From positions 1,116,001 through 1,180,000 of the forward strand of contig NZ_CP102602.1 of NCBI RefSeq assembly GCF_024707485.1: a stretch of 64,000 nucleotides of DNA. Reading direction: 5' to 3'. Of this stretch, positions 15,539-25,961 are shown piece by piece. Each line of letters opens with the position of its first letter. Position 1 is the stretch's first letter. Both the position numbers and the translations under genes were made by a program. The stretch is from Thermococcus thermotolerans. GTDB taxonomy: Archaea > Methanobacteriota_B > Thermococci > Thermococcales > Thermococcaceae. Below the pieces are notes generated by a model that was given only the letters and a program-made list of their open reading frames with translations, had not been told where the DNA came from and ran no database searches.

Positions 15539-15808
15539 TCAGACAAAGGTGGCCCTGACCTGAGCCTTTATGACCTTCCTCATGCAGCTAGGGCAGAGAT
15601 TCGGGTAGGGCCTCTCCGGCCTCTTCTTGGTCTTGGGGAGCTTTCTGAGCTCGCTCGGCCTTCCGCGTGGAACGCCGTTGAGGGGCCTTCCGCACATAGC
15701 GCAGTGGGCGACTTTGGGCTTCTTTCTTTCGAAGTGTATGACCGTCCTTCCGCCAGGAGTCCTAACGTACTTCCTCCTCCATGACCTTGACCTGTACATC
15801 GGCTTCAT
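15539..15808 (-). CDS. rpl34e: Large ribosomal subunit protein L34e
   Basis: About 89 residues, very basic, with a zinc-ribbon of two CxxC pairs: [11 protein letters not shown] and [11 protein letters not shown]. The start [21 protein letters not shown] is typical. GAGGTGAGAGAA supports ATG 15808. A TATA-like TTAAATTTAAAAAG at about 15840-15853 suggests a promoter inside the cluster. Confidence 0.95.
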   Translation of the reverse strand: MKPMYRSRSWRRKYVRTPGGRTVIHFERKKPKVAHCAMCGRPLNGVPRGRPSELRKLPKTKKRPERPYPNLCPSCMRKVIKAQVRATFV

Positions 15809-15850
15809 TTCTCTCACCTCGCAACCCCTAATTTCAGAGTCTTTTTAAAT

Positions 15851-16378
15851 TTAACCCATGTCGAGGAGCTTCCTGAGGATGTATCCGGTTATCATGGACG
15901 TCATTATGTACCAGCCGACATAACCCAGCTCGTTAGCGGGCAGTCCGGAGCGGTAGAGACTGTGGAACCAGTCGAATATGAAGAAGTTGAACGGGGACTT
16001 CACTATGCCCACTTCAACGTACCATCTCCTCAACCATCCAAAGAATATCCAGAATATGGGAAGGGTAAAGAGCGTAACCTTAAGCATCTGATCCTTCATG
16101 ACTTCACTCTGGAGCTTCATCAGCTCCATCTGCTCCTGCTGAAGCTTTTTGAGCTTCTTCTCATCCTTGGCGGCCTGTGCCTCCTTGTACTTCTTCTGGA
16201 ACTCTTTGCTCTTCTTCTGGAGCCTCTTCATCTTTTCCTGGTCGACCAGGAGGTAGTTCAGCAGGGTGAAAAAGGCACCCAGTATTATCCCTGATACCGT
16301 AACCACCACTATTGGATGGTATGCCTGTATCATGGGTCCAAACAGATCATCAAGGAATGTGTATATCCCCTCAAGCAT
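15851..16378 (-). CDS. DUF106 / archaeal Oxa1-YidC-EMC3-like membrane insertase
   Basis: 175 residues. There is an N-terminal membrane helix ([22 protein letters not shown]), a long charged coiled coil (about 45-95, rich in [12 protein letters not shown]), then hydrophobic helices ([16 protein letters not shown] and [16 protein letters not shown]). This three-helix plus coiled-coil plan is that of archaeal DUF106 proteins, members of the Oxa1/YidC/EMC3 superfamily that insert membrane proteins. Its place between SecY/Adk and ribosomal genes fits cotranslational insertion. The start overlaps the adk stop by eight bases. Confidence 0.88.
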   Translation of the reverse strand: MLEGIYTFLDDLFGPMIQAYHPIVVVTVSGIILGAFFTLLNYLLVDQEKMKRLQKKSKEFQKKYKEAQAAKDEKKLKKLQQEQMELMKLQSEVMKDQMLKVTLFTLPIFWIFFGWLRRWYVEVGIVKSPFNFFIFDWFHSLYRSGLPANELGYVGWYIMTSMITGYILRKLLDMG

Positions 16379-16961
16379 ATTCTCCCACCGCCAGATTCAG
16401 TACTTCAACAAGCTCATGAACGGCCTCCTCAAGGCCTTTATCTTCATGGTTCTCGATTATCTTTATGAGTGCGTTAGAGTGCATGGCATAGCTCACGGCA
16501 GCGGCACGGTTCAGATCCTGATGCCTCTGTATCTGCTCCTCGGTCTCAACGTCCCTATCGCGCTTCAGGTCGCGGAGGCGCCTTCCGAGTATTTCGCTCG
16601 GTGTGGCTTCAATTATGACTATGAAGTTGGGGTTTATCACCTCTATGACCTCCTTGGGGAAACCGAGAAGGTATCCCACAGGGGTCCTGATGGTCGCGTG
16701 AGTGTCAAGGAGTATCGGCTCCTTCTCAGCCATTTCAACGATCCTTCTGGCAGCCTTCATTTGGAGATCCTTCTGAACGTTGGGGTTGAGCCGTCTCATC
16801 TCGTCCCTGTGTTTGACCAGCCCAGCTTTAACGGCTTCCTCGAACATCAGGTCTCCAAAGTTGACGAGTCTAAACTTGACCTTCGTCTTTCGGAGGGCCA
16901 TCCTGGTTATGGTACTCTTACCCACCCCTGGAATCCCTGTGATCATGACCACAAACGGCAT
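16371..16961 (-). CDS. adkA: Adenylate kinase, archaeal AdkA type
   Basis: About 196 residues with the P-loop [30 protein letters not shown] (AMP site), [17 protein letters not shown] and a lid around [14 protein letters not shown]. The archaeal family is trimeric and distinct from bacterial Adk. GGTGAGCGGG supports ATG 16961. The secY-adk-DUF106 order is common in archaea. Confidence 0.95.
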   Translation of the reverse strand: MPFVVMITGIPGVGKSTITRMALRKTKVKFRLVNFGDLMFEEAVKAGLVKHRDEMRRLNPNVQKDLQMKAARRIVEMAEKEPILLDTHATIRTPVGYLLGFPKEVIEVINPNFIVIIEATPSEILGRRLRDLKRDRDVETEEQIQRHQDLNRAAAVSYAMHSNALIKIIENHEDKGLEEAVHELVEVLNLAVGEYA

Positions 16962-17036
16962 CCCGCTCACCCAAGGAGGCTTCTGGAAGAAGTAATTGAA
17001 CCGGGTTTAAAAGGTTTTGTGAAAGAAAAGAAAGAC

Positions 17037-18482
17037 TCACTTGGTGAAGAACCTCCTTAAGGCGGGGAACATCTCGGTGGCCTGTTCTCTGGCTATTTCC
17101 TCGTAGAACCTGTAGAGGATACCCACAGTAAGGAGGATTCCCGTTCCTGTACCCAGTGCACCAAGGAAGTCCGCCAGTACCGCGACCACTGCCAGGGTGA
17201 ACGAACCCCAGAAGGTGACGTAGGGTATGTACCTGTTGAGCACCCTCTCCAGTATCCTGGGGTCACGCCTGAATCCCGGGATCTGCAGTCCAGCGCTCTG
17301 GAGCTGTCTGGCAATGCTCTTGGCGTCAAGGCCTGTGAGCTCGACCCAGAGGAATCCAAAGAGTATAGACCAGAATATTGTCATCAGCGCGTAAACTAAA
17401 GCCCTTCCCGGATCCGCTATGACGTGGTAGATGTCCCTTGGAGGGTAGAGGTAAGTGACGAATCCAGTTAGAGGGTTGCCATTTTGGTCAAAGGTACCGA
17501 GGAACGTATATCCATAGTTGTTGAGGAGTCTAGCCCAGAGCTGGATGTTGGAATAGAGGGCAAAGGTCAGGATGATCGGAATGTTGCTGACGTACATGAA
17601 CCTTATCGGGTACCTTCCGCGAACGGTAACCCTTCCATAGCTAAGCGGTATCTCAACGCGCATGCTCTCAAGATAAACCACCACGAGGAACACAACTATT
17701 GTAGCGAGGACGTCCATCATGTCCGGCAGCACACCTCTGTAAAGCGCACCCGTGAGGTCACCGTAGAACAGATGCTGTATGAACGCAGGAATTGCACCCA
17801 CTATAGCGGGCCCTCCGGTAACAGGGTCGATGTAGTCAGGTGTCGTTGCTGGGTTCAGGGCCTTCGTGATAACGGTCTGGGAAACACCCGCTGCTATGAA
17901 GAGGCTGATACCGCTCCCAATGCCCCACTTGCTCACGAGTTCATCCAAGAGTATGAGCATGACTGAGGCGAATCCGAGCTGAAGTATGATGAGTATCGCC
18001 AGGCCGAGTCCTATGTAAGCCTCACCGGCGGGTGTAGTCACAGTCTGGAAGGCGCCGAGGCCGGTGTCAACCCTACCGAAGGCACCGGCGAAGACGTAGA
18101 TGGCTGCCTCGAAGAAGCTCATGAAGACTGCAAACAGCTTCTGAGTGGCCTGATAAAACCTCCTGTCCTCGTGATTGGAGAGATCAAGATGAACTATCTC
18201 GGAACCAACGAGAAGCTGCATAATAATGCTCGCGGTGACGATTGGACCTATACCCAGGGTCAGGAGAGAACCACTCCTTCCTGCAAGGACGAACCTGAGC
18301 GTGGCAAAGTAGTCCTGGATCTGTGCCGGAATTCCATAGAGAGGAATCTCAGCAAGGACAAAGTACAGCAGCAGAACGATTCCCGTCCACATGAACTTCT
18401 CCTTGAGTGGCACATGCCTCTTGGGCCGCTCCACCTCGGGGAAGTACCTCTCAATCGCGAACACTACGTTTCTGAACCCCAT
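17037..18482 (-). CDS. secY: Preprotein translocase subunit SecY
   Basis: About 481 residues with ten membrane helices. It shows the N-terminal [20 protein letters not shown], the plug region after helix 1, helix 2 with [16 protein letters not shown], and the cytosolic loop [13 protein letters not shown] that meets the ribosome. It is the channel of the SecYEG(beta) translocon. GGGTGTTAATC supports ATG 18482. Lying after L15 as in nearly all archaea and bacteria, it ties secretion to ribosome synthesis. Confidence 0.97.
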   Translation of the reverse strand: MGFRNVVFAIERYFPEVERPKRHVPLKEKFMWTGIVLLLYFVLAEIPLYGIPAQIQDYFATLRFVLAGRSGSLLTLGIGPIVTASIIMQLLVGSEIVHLDLSNHEDRRFYQATQKLFAVFMSFFEAAIYVFAGAFGRVDTGLGAFQTVTTPAGEAYIGLGLAILIILQLGFASVMLILLDELVSKWGIGSGISLFIAAGVSQTVITKALNPATTPDYIDPVTGGPAIVGAIPAFIQHLFYGDLTGALYRGVLPDMMDVLATIVVFLVVVYLESMRVEIPLSYGRVTVRGRYPIRFMYVSNIPIILTFALYSNIQLWARLLNNYGYTFLGTFDQNGNPLTGFVTYLYPPRDIYHVIADPGRALVYALMTIFWSILFGFLWVELTGLDAKSIARQLQSAGLQIPGFRRDPRILERVLNRYIPYVTFWGSFTLAVVAVLADFLGALGTGTGILLTVGILYRFYEEIAREQATEMFPALRRFFTK

Positions 18483-18517
18483 GATTAACACCCGCCAAAA
18501 GTTAAATTAAAGGGGAA

Positions 18518-18964
18518 TCAGGCGAGGAGAACCTCGCCGCCAGCAGCCTTTATCTTCTCCTCTGCCTTCGGAGTGACGTAGTAGGCCTTGATGGTAATTG
18601 GCCTGGTGAGCTTGCCGGTTCCGAGAACCTTGTCGACACCGAGCTGAGTGACGTCAACGACTATCTTCCCCGCCTCCTCGTAGGCGACGCCCATGTCGAG
18701 GAAGAGCTGGAGGTTCTCATCGATGTCGCTGAGGTTTATGGTCTTGGGGGTGTACTGAACGGCTTTAGGCCTGTGGAAGCCACGCTTTCCAAGGTGGTCC
18801 AGGGCGTACTTGATCGTCCAGGTCCACTTGGTGTTCTTCCTCTTTCCGGTTCCAGCCATTCCCTTACCGCCCTTGCTACCGCCGCCGCGGTGCTTCTTCT
18901 TGCAGCCCCATCCGTGAGTGTGACTTCCGCGGAGCTTCCTAACCTTCTTCTTTCTCCTTATCAT
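18518..18964 (-). CDS. rpl15: Large ribosomal subunit protein L15
   Basis: 148 residues starting [20 protein letters not shown] with a long glycine/lysine-rich extension ([16 protein letters not shown]) and a globular C-terminal domain ([21 protein letters not shown]). It lies between L30 and secY with short gaps. Confidence 0.97.
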   Translation of the reverse strand: MIRRKKKVRKLRGSHTHGWGCKKKHRGGGSKGGKGMAGTGKRKNTKWTWTIKYALDHLGKRGFHRPKAVQYTPKTINLSDIDENLQLFLDMGVAYEEAGKIVVDVTQLGVDKVLGTGKLTRPITIKAYYVTPKAEEKIKAAGGEVLLA

Positions 18965-18975
18965 CTCTCGCCACC

Positions 18976-19443
18976 TCAGAGCATTCTCTCAATGAGGTCG
19001 TTTATCTTCTCGCCACGGTAGCCGAGGGCACCGCCTTCCTTAAAGCTGCGCTTTTTGCTGCCCTTAAGGCCGCCCCTCGGAGGGTGGAGCCTGAAGACCG
19101 GCTTGATGTTCGGCAGGTCAGTGAGCTTCATCTCGCCGTCAACGACCTTCTTGGCGAACTCGTCGATGGTAATTCCGAGCTTCTCCTTGACGTACTCGTC
19201 GGTTATCGGTCTGTTGCCGATGAGCCTGCCCCTCTTCCTGATGAGCTTGGCAAGGGTCTCGGCGTTTATCTCTCCCCAAGTGATGTAGTCCTTGACCTTC
19301 TGCACCATTCCCTTGTAGCTCGGGTTGTCGTCAACAAGGACGAGGTGATTGATCCTGTGGAGGCGGAGCATGGCGAGGGTGTCCCTAACCTCACCCCTCG
19401 CCCGTATCCCGCTCCTAAGTCTGATGAGTGCGAGCTTTGCCAT
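18976..19443 (-). CDS. rpl30: Large ribosomal subunit protein L30
   Basis: About 155 residues, the long archaeal/eukaryotic L30 (L7) form. It starts [20 protein letters not shown], then [20 protein letters not shown], and ends in the [20 protein letters not shown] extension. Two ATG codons are adjacent (19446, 19443); the second is spaced better from GGTGAG. Confidence 0.96.
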   Translation of the reverse strand: MAKLALIRLRSGIRARGEVRDTLAMLRLHRINHLVLVDDNPSYKGMVQKVKDYITWGEINAETLAKLIRKRGRLIGNRPITDEYVKEKLGITIDEFAKKVVDGEMKLTDLPNIKPVFRLHPPRGGLKGSKKRSFKEGGALGYRGEKINDLIERML

Positions 19444-19454
19444 CATCTCTCACC

Positions 19455-20162
19455 TCACTCCAGCTCAAAGTTGGCCCTCATCTCCCTTCCAACGATGATA
19501 CCGTACTTCTCCTCCATGCCAGGCTGGACTGCAACACGGTTGGTGTTGTAGAGAGCGTTGAAGACTGCCTTGGCGAAGTTGACGGTGGTCCTCGTCTCAC
19601 CCAGGCTCTGTGACCAGACGTCCTGGACACCAGCAAGGCTGAGTATCTTCTTGCCGACGTCACCTATGACCAGTCCAAGACCGCGCGGTCCCGGCATGAG
19701 CTTGACGCGGACGCTTCCCTCTTTGCCCTCTACGGCGAACGGAATTGAGTGGGGCCTCCTGCACCTGCACTCCCAGCTTCCACAGCCGCGCTTGATCTCG
19801 ATGATGTTCATCTTGGCGTAGTTGATGGCCTTCCTGATAGCTATTCCAACCTCCTTTCCGTGGCCGATTCCGAGGCCGACGTAGCCGTCCCTGTTGCCCA
19901 CAGCGGCGAGAACACGGAACCTGATCCTCCTGCCACTGTCAGTCATCCTGACCGTGAGGGCTATGTCAAGCACTTCCTGGTTCTCCCTCAGGTTGACCTC
20001 CGGAAGGAGCACATCGACTATCTCCGGCTCCTTGATCTGGTATCCCTTGCGGAATATCTCGTGAATGTCAGTTATCTGGCCCTCTTTGACGAGCTGGCCG
20101 AGCTTGGTCCTCGGCTCCCACTCCTCCAAAACCCTCTGGGCGATCTCCCTTGGGTCGCTCAT
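19455..20162 (-). CDS. rps5: Small ribosomal subunit protein S5
   Basis: 235 residues. It has the double-stranded RNA-binding-like N domain ([21 protein letters not shown]), the [16 protein letters not shown] core, and a small Cys cluster [13 protein letters not shown]. Its ATG overlaps the L18 stop by four bases. S5 contributes to decoding fidelity. Confidence 0.97.
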   Translation of the reverse strand: MSDPREIAQRVLEEWEPRTKLGQLVKEGQITDIHEIFRKGYQIKEPEIVDVLLPEVNLRENQEVLDIALTVRMTDSGRRIRFRVLAAVGNRDGYVGLGIGHGKEVGIAIRKAINYAKMNIIEIKRGCGSWECRCRRPHSIPFAVEGKEGSVRVKLMPGPRGLGLVIGDVGKKILSLAGVQDVWSQSLGETRTTVNFAKAVFNALYNTNRVAVQPGMEEKYGIIVGREMRANFELE

Positions 20163-20764
20163 TCTCTCGCCTCCTCAAACTTCTCGATTATCCTCGCCTT
20201 GACCTCCTCAAAGTGCTCGGGGAGCTTCTCCGGCTCAAGACCCTTGACGAGGTATCCCGAGAACTGTTTCCTATAGCGCTCCTCGTCCTCCTCCTTGAGA
20301 GCCTTGGCGTAGTTGGCTATGTGCTCGCCGTTTATCCTGTAGTCCTCCGGGTAAATCTCCTCGCTGTGCGGGACGTTGAGTCCAGCGTCAACGGCACCCT
20401 TGAGGACTGCGAATATGCTCGAACCCCTGGTCGGCGGGTGGAGGCCTATGTCAAGGATGGCCTCCTCGATGCCGGCCTTCTTGGCCTTGTAGCCTATGAG
20501 GAGACCGAGCAGGTAGGCTGAAGGCGTGTTGCCTCCGTGTCCCTTCCAGCCAAAGTCCCTCATGAGCTCCCTGGTGTGGGCAGAGACCACAGTTCTGTCA
20601 CCCTTCGGGTCATAAAGGACTATCTGGGCTATGTGGTGGTTGAGGGTCTTCCTCACAACAAGCCTAGGCTTTCCAGACTTGAGGAGGGCGAGCCTCTTGT
20701 GATAGTTAGTCTTACCCTCTCTCCTCCTCCTGAACGGAACCCTATACCTTGGTCCGTGTGCCAT
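20159..20764 (-). CDS. rpl18: Large ribosomal subunit protein L18
   Basis: About 201 residues with [21 protein letters not shown] at the start, then [20 protein letters not shown] and [19 protein letters not shown]; it binds 5S rRNA. GAGGTGAGAGAG precedes ATG 20764. Confidence 0.97.
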   Translation of the reverse strand: MAHGPRYRVPFRRRREGKTNYHKRLALLKSGKPRLVVRKTLNHHIAQIVLYDPKGDRTVVSAHTRELMRDFGWKGHGGNTPSAYLLGLLIGYKAKKAGIEEAILDIGLHPPTRGSSIFAVLKGAVDAGLNVPHSEEIYPEDYRINGEHIANYAKALKEEDEERYRKQFSGYLVKGLEPEKLPEHFEEVKARIIEKFEEARE

Positions 20765-20774
20765 CTCTCTCACC

Positions 20775-21221
20775 TCACTCCTTCAAGATACCGTGCTCCT
20801 GCATGAACATGTAGAGCTGCCTCTTGTTCTTGAACTGGCCACCTTTGGCTCTGATGTAGAGCCTCCTGTAGGTGTGTTCGTCTATCTTTCCTTCGGCCTT
20901 GAGCTTCCTGAGCTCCTTCCTGAGGGCCCTTATGGTCATCATCCAGCGCTCCTTCTTGCCCATCCTGGCGGTCTTCTTACCCTTCCTGCTTCCTGGCCCG
21001 CGGTGACGTCCCTTCTTCCTGGCCTCCTGGTAAGCCCTGGCGCGGGCCCTGCTCTGGCCCTTGACGGACTTCTTTTTGATGACTCCGTCGTTGATGAGCC
21101 TCCTGATGTCCTCCCTGGTGATGGCGGTTGCAACATCATCAATCCTCTCCGGGTCGATCCAGACCCTGTTCTCACCGCACTTCAACAAATCAGCGGCAAT
21201 CCTTCTCTGCATCTTGAGCAT
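20775..21221 (-). CDS. rpl19e: Large ribosomal subunit protein L19e
   Basis: About 148 residues with [20 protein letters not shown], the [21 protein letters not shown] linker and a basic helical C terminus ([10 protein letters not shown] end). GGTGAGACTC supports ATG 21221. It lies between L32e and L18. Confidence 0.96.
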   Translation of the reverse strand: MLKMQRRIAADLLKCGENRVWIDPERIDDVATAITREDIRRLINDGVIKKKSVKGQSRARARAYQEARKKGRHRGPGSRKGKKTARMGKKERWMMTIRALRKELRKLKAEGKIDEHTYRRLYIRAKGGQFKNKRQLYMFMQEHGILKE

Positions 21222-21226
21222 GAGTC

Positions 21227-21610
21227 TCACCTCGCGTTAAGAACCTTCACACCGAGTTCCTTCGCCCTGGCAAGTATAAGCTCCCTCTTCCTTGCACCGA
21301 CGGTCCTGGCTATCCTGGCGGCCTGCCTGGTCGGGTCTATCGCTTCGAGCTCCTTGACGTTGTGAACGAGGACTTCCTCGTAGCCGCTCGGGTGAAGCCC
21401 ACGGACGAGCCTCGGTGAGCTCCAGCCTATGCTCGGTGACCTGGCCTTACCCTTCTTCTTGAGCCTCATTTTGCTGTCAATTCCCTTCGGCCTGCGCCAC
21501 TTGGGGTCGTTCTTGAACTTCGGATAGCGCCACCACTCCTGCCTAAGGAAGCGGGGTTTCTTCCTCTTGATCCTGGCCCTTATCCTAAGGAGTCTCGCCT
21601 TCTCGTTCAT
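21227..21610 (-). CDS. rpl32e: Large ribosomal subunit protein L32e
   Basis: 127 residues with [20 protein letters not shown], the [22 protein letters not shown] block and [18 protein letters not shown], characteristic of L32e. It is six bases from L19e and 11 from L6. Confidence 0.96.
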   Translation of the reverse strand: MNEKARLLRIRARIKRKKPRFLRQEWWRYPKFKNDPKWRRPKGIDSKMRLKKKGKARSPSIGWSSPRLVRGLHPSGYEEVLVHNVKELEAIDPTRQAARIARTVGARKRELILARAKELGVKVLNAR

Positions 21611-21620
21611 TTCTCACACC

Positions 21621-22175
21621 TCAGAACTTTATCGGCTTGCCAGCCTTCTCAACGATGTAAATCCCATCCTGGAAGACGCGCCTGTCCCACTTGGTTATCC
21701 TTGTGGCCTGCTCGATGTTGGCAGCGGTCTGGCCAACGGCCTCTTTGTCTATGCCCTCGACGATGACCTCCGAGCCCATGACCTTAACGGTGACTCCAGG
21801 AAGTATCTTGGCCCTCCTCGGGTTTTTCTCACCGAGGAAGTTCTCAATGACGACCTCGTCACCCTGAACTTTGACGGTCATGGGGAAGTGGCTGTAGACA
21901 ACCTTGAGCTTGTAGGTGAAGCCCTCGGTAACTCCCCTGATCATATTAGCTATGTGGGCCTTAAAGGTCCTGGCTATGGCTATGTCGCGCTTTCTCGGAA
22001 ACTCCTTGAAGACGACGACCTTACCGTCCTCGGTGAATATCTGAACGCCCGGATACCTGAGCTCCCTCTTAACCTCTCCCTTTGGGCCCTTGACCTTGAC
22101 GACGTTGTTCTCAACGGTAACCTCGACTCCCTCCGGGATTTCAACCTCTTCCCTTACCCACGCGTCTATCGGCAT
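21621..22175 (-). CDS. rpl6: Large ribosomal subunit protein L6
   Basis: About 184 residues forming two similar alpha-beta halves: [22 protein letters not shown] near the start and the second around [21 protein letters not shown] basic C-terminal segment binds 23S rRNA near the sarcin-ricin loop. GGTGAGAGAG supports ATG 22175. Confidence 0.97.
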   Translation of the reverse strand: MPIDAWVREEVEIPEGVEVTVENNVVKVKGPKGEVKRELRYPGVQIFTEDGKVVVFKEFPRKRDIAIARTFKAHIANMIRGVTEGFTYKLKVVYSHFPMTVKVQGDEVVIENFLGEKNPRRAKILPGVTVKVMGSEVIVEGIDKEAVGQTAANIEQATRITKWDRRVFQDGIYIVEKAGKPIKF

Positions 22176-22185
22176 CTCTCTCACC

Positions 22186-22578
22186 TCAGTAGACGTAGGC
22201 TATCAGCCTTCCGCCGATTCCCTTCTCGATGGCCTCTTTGTGGGTCATGACGCCCTGGGAGGTCGAGACTATGAGGATACCGAACTCGAAGGCCGGAAGG
22301 AACCTCTTCTCCCAGGCCTCGTACTCCCTGGCCTTAACGGGGAACCTCGGCTTTATCGCCCCAGCCTTGTTGATCTTTCCTATGAGCTGCACCCTGTAGA
22401 TGCCGGCCCTTCCATCGTCGATGAACTCAAACTCACCTATGTAGCCGTTCTCCTGCATAACTCTGAGAACCTCTCCAATGAGCTTGGAGGCCGGCTTGAG
22501 GTAGACCTCCTTCTTTCCGACCCTCTCGCTGTTGGTTATATGCGAAAGCGCGTTTGCCAGCGGGTCAAGCAAAGTCAT
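22186..22578 (-). CDS. rps8: Small ribosomal subunit protein S8
   Basis: 130 residues with [20 protein letters not shown] at the start and the C-terminal [21 protein letters not shown] motif (ends GGRLIAYVY). It binds the central domain of 16S rRNA. It lies between S14 and L6 as in the archaeal spc-type order. Confidence 0.97.
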   Translation of the reverse strand: MTLLDPLANALSHITNSERVGKKEVYLKPASKLIGEVLRVMQENGYIGEFEFIDDGRAGIYRVQLIGKINKAGAIKPRFPVKAREYEAWEKRFLPAFEFGILIVSTSQGVMTHKEAIEKGIGGRLIAYVY

Positions 22579-22589
22579 CTCCTCTCACC

Positions 22590-22760
22590 TCACTCGTACT
22601 TCTTAAAGCCCAGCTTTGGGGCTATCTCTCTAAAGCAGTGCCTGCAGAGCATCAGACCGTGTATCCTGATTATCGGGCCGTACTGTCCGCAGCGGACGCA
22701 TCTCCTTGCACCCTTCCCAAACTTTCTGGGCTTCCTCTTGTTGTAGTCAGCCTTCGCCAT
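22590..22760 (-). CDS. rps14: Small ribosomal subunit protein S14 (zinc-binding)
   Basis: 56 residues read on the reverse strand: basic start [19 protein letters not shown], then a zinc ribbon CVRCGQYG ... [18 protein letters not shown]. The four cysteines are intact. It starts two bases before the L5 stop and ends 12 bases before the S8 start. Confidence 0.96.
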   Translation of the reverse strand: MAKADYNKRKPRKFGKGARRCVRCGQYGPIIRIHGLMLCRHCFREIAPKLGFKKYE

Positions 22761-22761
22761 C

Positions 22762-23313
22762 TCACAACCCCTCCACGGTAACCTTAAACTCCTCCATAGC
22801 GAAGACGATACCTTCCTCCTTGGTCAGCTTGTGCCTGTTCGGTATCTTCTTCCTCTGCCTTTTCCTCTTGGCGACCCTGAAGCCGGGCCTCTCAAGGGTA
22901 ACGCAGACGTCCATACCGAAGATGCCTATCTCAGGGTCGTACTCGACGCCAGGTATGTTGATGTGCTCGTCTATTCCAAAGCAGAAGTTGCCGTGCTCGT
23001 CGAAGTTACTCGCCTTGAGCTTGTTGTCAACCGCAGCAAGGAGCCTCCTGAGCATCTCCTCAGCTTTCTTGCCCCTCAGGGTGACCTTCACAGCGATAGG
23101 CTCTCCGCGCCTGATTCCAAAGTCCTTGTTGGTCTGCTTCGCGCGCCTCCTTATCGGCTTCTGGCCCACAAGCTGCTCAAGCATCTTCTCGGCCTTGGTA
23201 AGCCTCTCACCGCTCTCGCCAACTCCAATGTTTATGGTGACCTTGGCAATCCTGGGCTTCCTCATCGGGTGAGCTTCCCAGTCTGCAAGGATAGCCTCTC
23301 TGTTGATCTGCAT
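22762..23313 (-). CDS. rpl5: Large ribosomal subunit protein L5
   Basis: 183 residues with [39 protein letters not shown] and [19 protein letters not shown], typical of L5, which binds 5S rRNA and contacts the P-site tRNA. It lies between S4e and S14. Confidence 0.97.
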   Translation of the reverse strand: MQINREAILADWEAHPMRKPRIAKVTINIGVGESGERLTKAEKMLEQLVGQKPIRRRAKQTNKDFGIRRGEPIAVKVTLRGKKAEEMLRRLLAAVDNKLKASNFDEHGNFCFGIDEHINIPGVEYDPEIGIFGMDVCVTLERPGFRVAKRKRQRKKIPNRHKLTKEEGIVFAMEEFKVTVEGL

Positions 23314-23324
23314 CTCATCTCACC

Positions 23325-24056
23325 TCACGGAAGGGAAATCTCCGGCTTGTCCTTACCAACGACGAAGGCGTACTCCTTCAGCGTGTCGAAGAGCTCGCCG
23401 TTCTCGTCCTCGATGGTGACGACGTCCGGCCAGCCCATCGGGAACTGCCTGACCTCGACGACCCTACCCTTCCTCGCGACGTTCTTACCCTGGGTAACGA
23501 AGACGTAGGCACCGACCTCGAACGGGATGACCTCGATGACCTCCCTGTCGGGTACCTTCATGAGGACGGTGTAGGCAGTCCTGTACTTGTCCTTCTCGTC
23601 CATGGTGACGAGGTGGTTGCTTCCGTCGTGGAGGTTGAGCTGAACCTTCGCGCCCTTAACCATGCGCTTGTTGCTTATCCTGAGCGGCTTTACCTTGGCT
23701 TCCTTCTCGCTTATCGGGTGGAGTATGAGTTTGCCGATCCTGTTCGGAAGAACCCTGTAGTGCTCGCCGGTCTCGGGGATGGAAACGACGTCCATTATAC
23801 CGACCGGGAACTTGTAGTCCTTCCTAACCCTACCATCAACGAGTATCTTGCCCTCGTTGAGTATCTTCCTGGCCTCACGAGCTGTCTTGGCGTAGCCGAG
23901 GTAGTCCCTTACTATGTAGAGGAGCGGTATGGAAGTCCTCATGCTGTGCGGACCCGGTCTCGGCCTAACCGCCCACGTATAGGTCTTTCTTGAGATGTAC
24001 CACTGATTTGGAGCGGCAAGCCTCTTAAGGTGCCTCTTGGCTCCTTTCCTCGCCAT
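23325..24056 (-). CDS. rps4e: Small ribosomal subunit protein S4e
   Basis: About 243 residues with [20 protein letters not shown], an S4-like RNA-binding motif ([20 protein letters not shown]) and a C-terminal KOW domain ([19 protein letters not shown]). Its ATG shares one base with the L24 stop (TGATG), so the genes are translationally coupled. Confidence 0.97.
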   Translation of the reverse strand: MARKGAKRHLKRLAAPNQWYISRKTYTWAVRPRPGPHSMRTSIPLLYIVRDYLGYAKTAREARKILNEGKILVDGRVRKDYKFPVGIMDVVSIPETGEHYRVLPNRIGKLILHPISEKEAKVKPLRISNKRMVKGAKVQLNLHDGSNHLVTMDEKDKYRTAYTVLMKVPDREVIEVIPFEVGAYVFVTQGKNVARKGRVVEVRQFPMGWPDVVTIEDENGELFDTLKEYAFVVGKDKPEISLP

Positions 24057-24421
24057 CAACCAGCCCTCCTATTAATTATCTTTTCCCTCTTCTCGTCCTC
24101 AAGGTTGAGGTCTATTATCATAACGTTCGAGGGATGGATTGGGTAGAAGACCTCGGTTCCGTCGACCTTCTTCTGGGTAACCCCCTCGATGTGTATCCTG
24201 TACCTCTTGAGGTCAACCTCAAGGACCTTGCCTTCCTTGCCCTTGAAGTCGCCGCGCATAACGCGAACCTTGTCGCCCTCCCTGATCGGAAGGCTCCTCA
24301 CGCCGTACTTGTTCCTGAGCTCTGGGCTCAGTGTGGCGGCCATTATCTTGCTCCTAAGGTGAAGGGGAGCGTTATAGAGGAACTTCCTCTGCTTCTTGGG
24401 CTGTCTCGTATCCAGCTTCAT
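24056..24421 (-). CDS. rpl24: Large ribosomal subunit protein L24
   Basis: About 121 residues with [20 protein letters not shown] and a KOW motif ([21 protein letters not shown] as residues 50-70). It is an assembly initiator near the exit tunnel. GAGGTGAGAAAG supports ATG 24421. Confidence 0.97.
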   Translation of the reverse strand: MKLDTRQPKKQRKFLYNAPLHLRSKIMAATLSPELRNKYGVRSLPIREGDKVRVMRGDFKGKEGKVLEVDLKRYRIHIEGVTQKKVDGTEVFYPIHPSNVMIIDLNLEDEKREKIINRRAG

Positions 24422-24431
24422 CTTTCTCACC

Positions 24432-24857
24432 TCACAACACGATGCTCGCTATACTTCCGAGCCTGACCCAGCGCTCGGCGGCCTCCCTAGCTATAGCACC
24501 CCTGATCTCGGTACCCCTCGGGACACCCTCAGGGGTAACTATCGCTGCCGCGTTGTCCTCGAACTTGACGCGCATGCCGTCAAGGCGCCTGTACTCCTTC
24601 CTTTGCCTGACGACAACGGCCCTAACCACCTGGTGCCTTATGTCGGGCCTTCCCTTCTTGACGGCGGCGATGACCATGTCGCCGACGCCTGCCGAGGCGA
24701 GCCTCCTCCTGGTGCCCTTGTAGCCAACGACGCCTATGATCTGGATAACCTTCGCACCGCTGTTGTCAGCGACCTTGAGGTAGGCACCTATCGGAAGAGC
24801 ACGAGTCGGTCTCACGGGACTGATACCTCTCGTAGCACCTGCACCCTTCTTCGCCAT
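24432..24857 (-). CDS. rpl14: Large ribosomal subunit protein L14
   Basis: 141 residues with the signature [19 protein letters not shown] and [15 protein letters not shown], ending GSIASIVL. It forms intersubunit bridges. It lies between S17 and L24. Confidence 0.97.
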   Translation of the reverse strand: MAKKGAGATRGISPVRPTRALPIGAYLKVADNSGAKVIQIIGVVGYKGTRRRLASAGVGDMVIAAVKKGRPDIRHQVVRAVVVRQRKEYRRLDGMRVKFEDNAAAIVTPEGVPRGTEIRGAIAREAAERWVRLGSIASIVL

Positions 24858-24862
24858 CTATA

Positions 24863-25198
24863 TCACCTCTCGCCAGCCCTCTTGGTGACTGCAACAACAA
24901 CCCAGCTCTTGGTCTTGCTTATCGGCCGGGTCTCGGCGATGAGAACCCTGTCACCGACCTTCGCGCTGATGCACTCCGGGTTGTGAGCGTGAACCTTGCT
25001 CCTCCTGAGCTCATACCTCTCGTACTTCTTGAGGTAATGGTAGTGCTGCCTCTCGACGACGACGGTCTTCTTGCCCTTATCGCTGACGACTATTCCCTCG
25101 AAGTATCTGCCGTGTATCTTGAGGTGCCCGTGCCAGGGGCAGTGCGGGTCGTCGCACTTCTCAGCGGGAGGCTGAACCTTCAATCCAATCTCTCTCAT
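24863..25198 (-). CDS. rps17: Small ribosomal subunit protein S17
   Basis: About 111 residues with [21 protein letters not shown], the OB-fold core ([21 protein letters not shown]) and [21 protein letters not shown]. The CxxxxC/H cluster near the start is typical of archaeal S17. GAGGTGGCGAAA supports ATG 25198. The RNase P protein gene ends 4 bases inside its start region. Confidence 0.96.
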   Translation of the reverse strand: MREIGLKVQPPAEKCDDPHCPWHGHLKIHGRYFEGIVVSDKGKKTVVVERQHYHYLKKYERYELRRSKVHAHNPECISAKVGDRVLIAETRPISKTKSWVVVAVTKRAGER

Positions 25199-25572
25199 TT
25201 TCGCCACCTCTTCTTCAATCTCATCTCGGGTCTTCCAATCAGCTCTTTTCCATTGATCCGGATTCTTTTATCGCCAACTTCAAACTCAAGGCAAACCACG
25301 TCCTTCGGGATAACCCAGACCCTCTCACCGCCGATGGTGAGGGTGTTCCTCGTCTCGTCAAGGACGTAGCCCTCGATGCCAACCAGCTCTGGATGAGATG
25401 CCCTTATAATTTTTGCTTTCAGCCCTATGAGCTCGCTCCAGATGATGTTCTTTGCCGTTACTCGATTTCTATTAAGTCCTCTGAAAATCCAAGGTCTCCC
25501 AGCAATTTCTTGACCCTTTCTCTGTGGTCTCCCTGGAGCTCTATCCTTCCTTTCTTGACCGTTCCGCCGCAT
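25195..25572 (-). CDS. rnp1: RNase P protein component 1 (Rpp29/Pop4)
   Basis: 125 residues. The Sm-like core spans about residues 45-110 ([48 protein letters not shown]). The basic, disordered N terminus (about 35 residues) is encoded inside the upstream SUI1 gene in another frame: the overlap is 115 bases, and no ATG or GTG start exists downstream before the core. Archaeal Rpp29 proteins of about 127 aa also have such an N-terminal tail. It acts with Rpp21 on the RNase P specificity domain. Confidence 0.88.
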   Translation of the reverse strand: MRRNGQERKDRAPGRPQRKGQEIAGRPWIFRGLNRNRVTAKNIIWSELIGLKAKIIRASHPELVGIEGYVLDETRNTLTIGGERVWVIPKDVVCLEFEVGDKRIRINGKELIGRPEMRLKKRWRK

Positions 25573-25754
25573 GCCAGCTTCGCCTTCAGCTTTTTGGCTA
25601 TATCTTCAAGGTCGAACTCCTTCTCGTCTATGCCCTCAATTATGGTTTTAAGCTTTCCGTAACGGGCCTTCTCTATGTAGACTCTAATTCTCTGCTGCTC
25701 CTTCAGGACCTCCTTAAAGAGCATCTCATCCAGAGGGTTAACAATCCTAGGCAC
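25458..25754 (-). CDS. Translation initiation factor aIF1 (SUI1 family)
   Basis: 98 residues with [20 protein letters not shown], a [12 protein letters not shown] strand pair, [21 protein letters not shown] (the hallmark SUI1 block) and the [16 protein letters not shown] helix. It controls start-codon selection on the small subunit. Its 3' third is overlapped by the Rpp29 gene. Confidence 0.95.
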   Translation of the reverse strand: MPRIVNPLDEMLFKEVLKEQQRIRVYIEKARYGKLKTIIEGIDEKEFDLEDIAKKLKAKLACGGTVKKGRIELQGDHRERVKKLLGDLGFSEDLIEIE

Positions 25755-25760
25755 TAACCA

Positions 25761-25961
25761 TCACCTTTTCTCCCTAAGCTTCTCCTTCTTTATGGTCAAC
25801 AGGCGCGCGATATCGCGCCTGAGGTTCCGGATGACCATGGGGTTCTCAAGCGAGGCCCCCATGGTGAGCACACCCCTCTCCTTGGCAAGCTCTAACCTCA
25901 GCTCCCTGATCTTCTTGTCGATCTCCTCGATGCTCATCTCCCTAATCTCACTCGGCTTCAT
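25761..25961 (-). CDS. rpl29: Large ribosomal subunit protein L29
   Basis: 66 residues with [20 protein letters not shown] and [22 protein letters not shown], a two-helix coiled coil near the tunnel exit where SRP docks. Its start overlaps the S3 end by 14 bases. Confidence 0.96.
   Translation of the reverse strand: MKPSEIREMSIEEIDKKIRELRLELAKERGVLTMGASLENPMVIRNLRRDIARLLTIKKEKLREKR

Noticed and set aside
16266-17060. Plus-strand 264-codon frame opposite adk and DUF106
   Set aside because: Both minus-strand genes have strong family motifs; the plus frame is a shadow without start signals.
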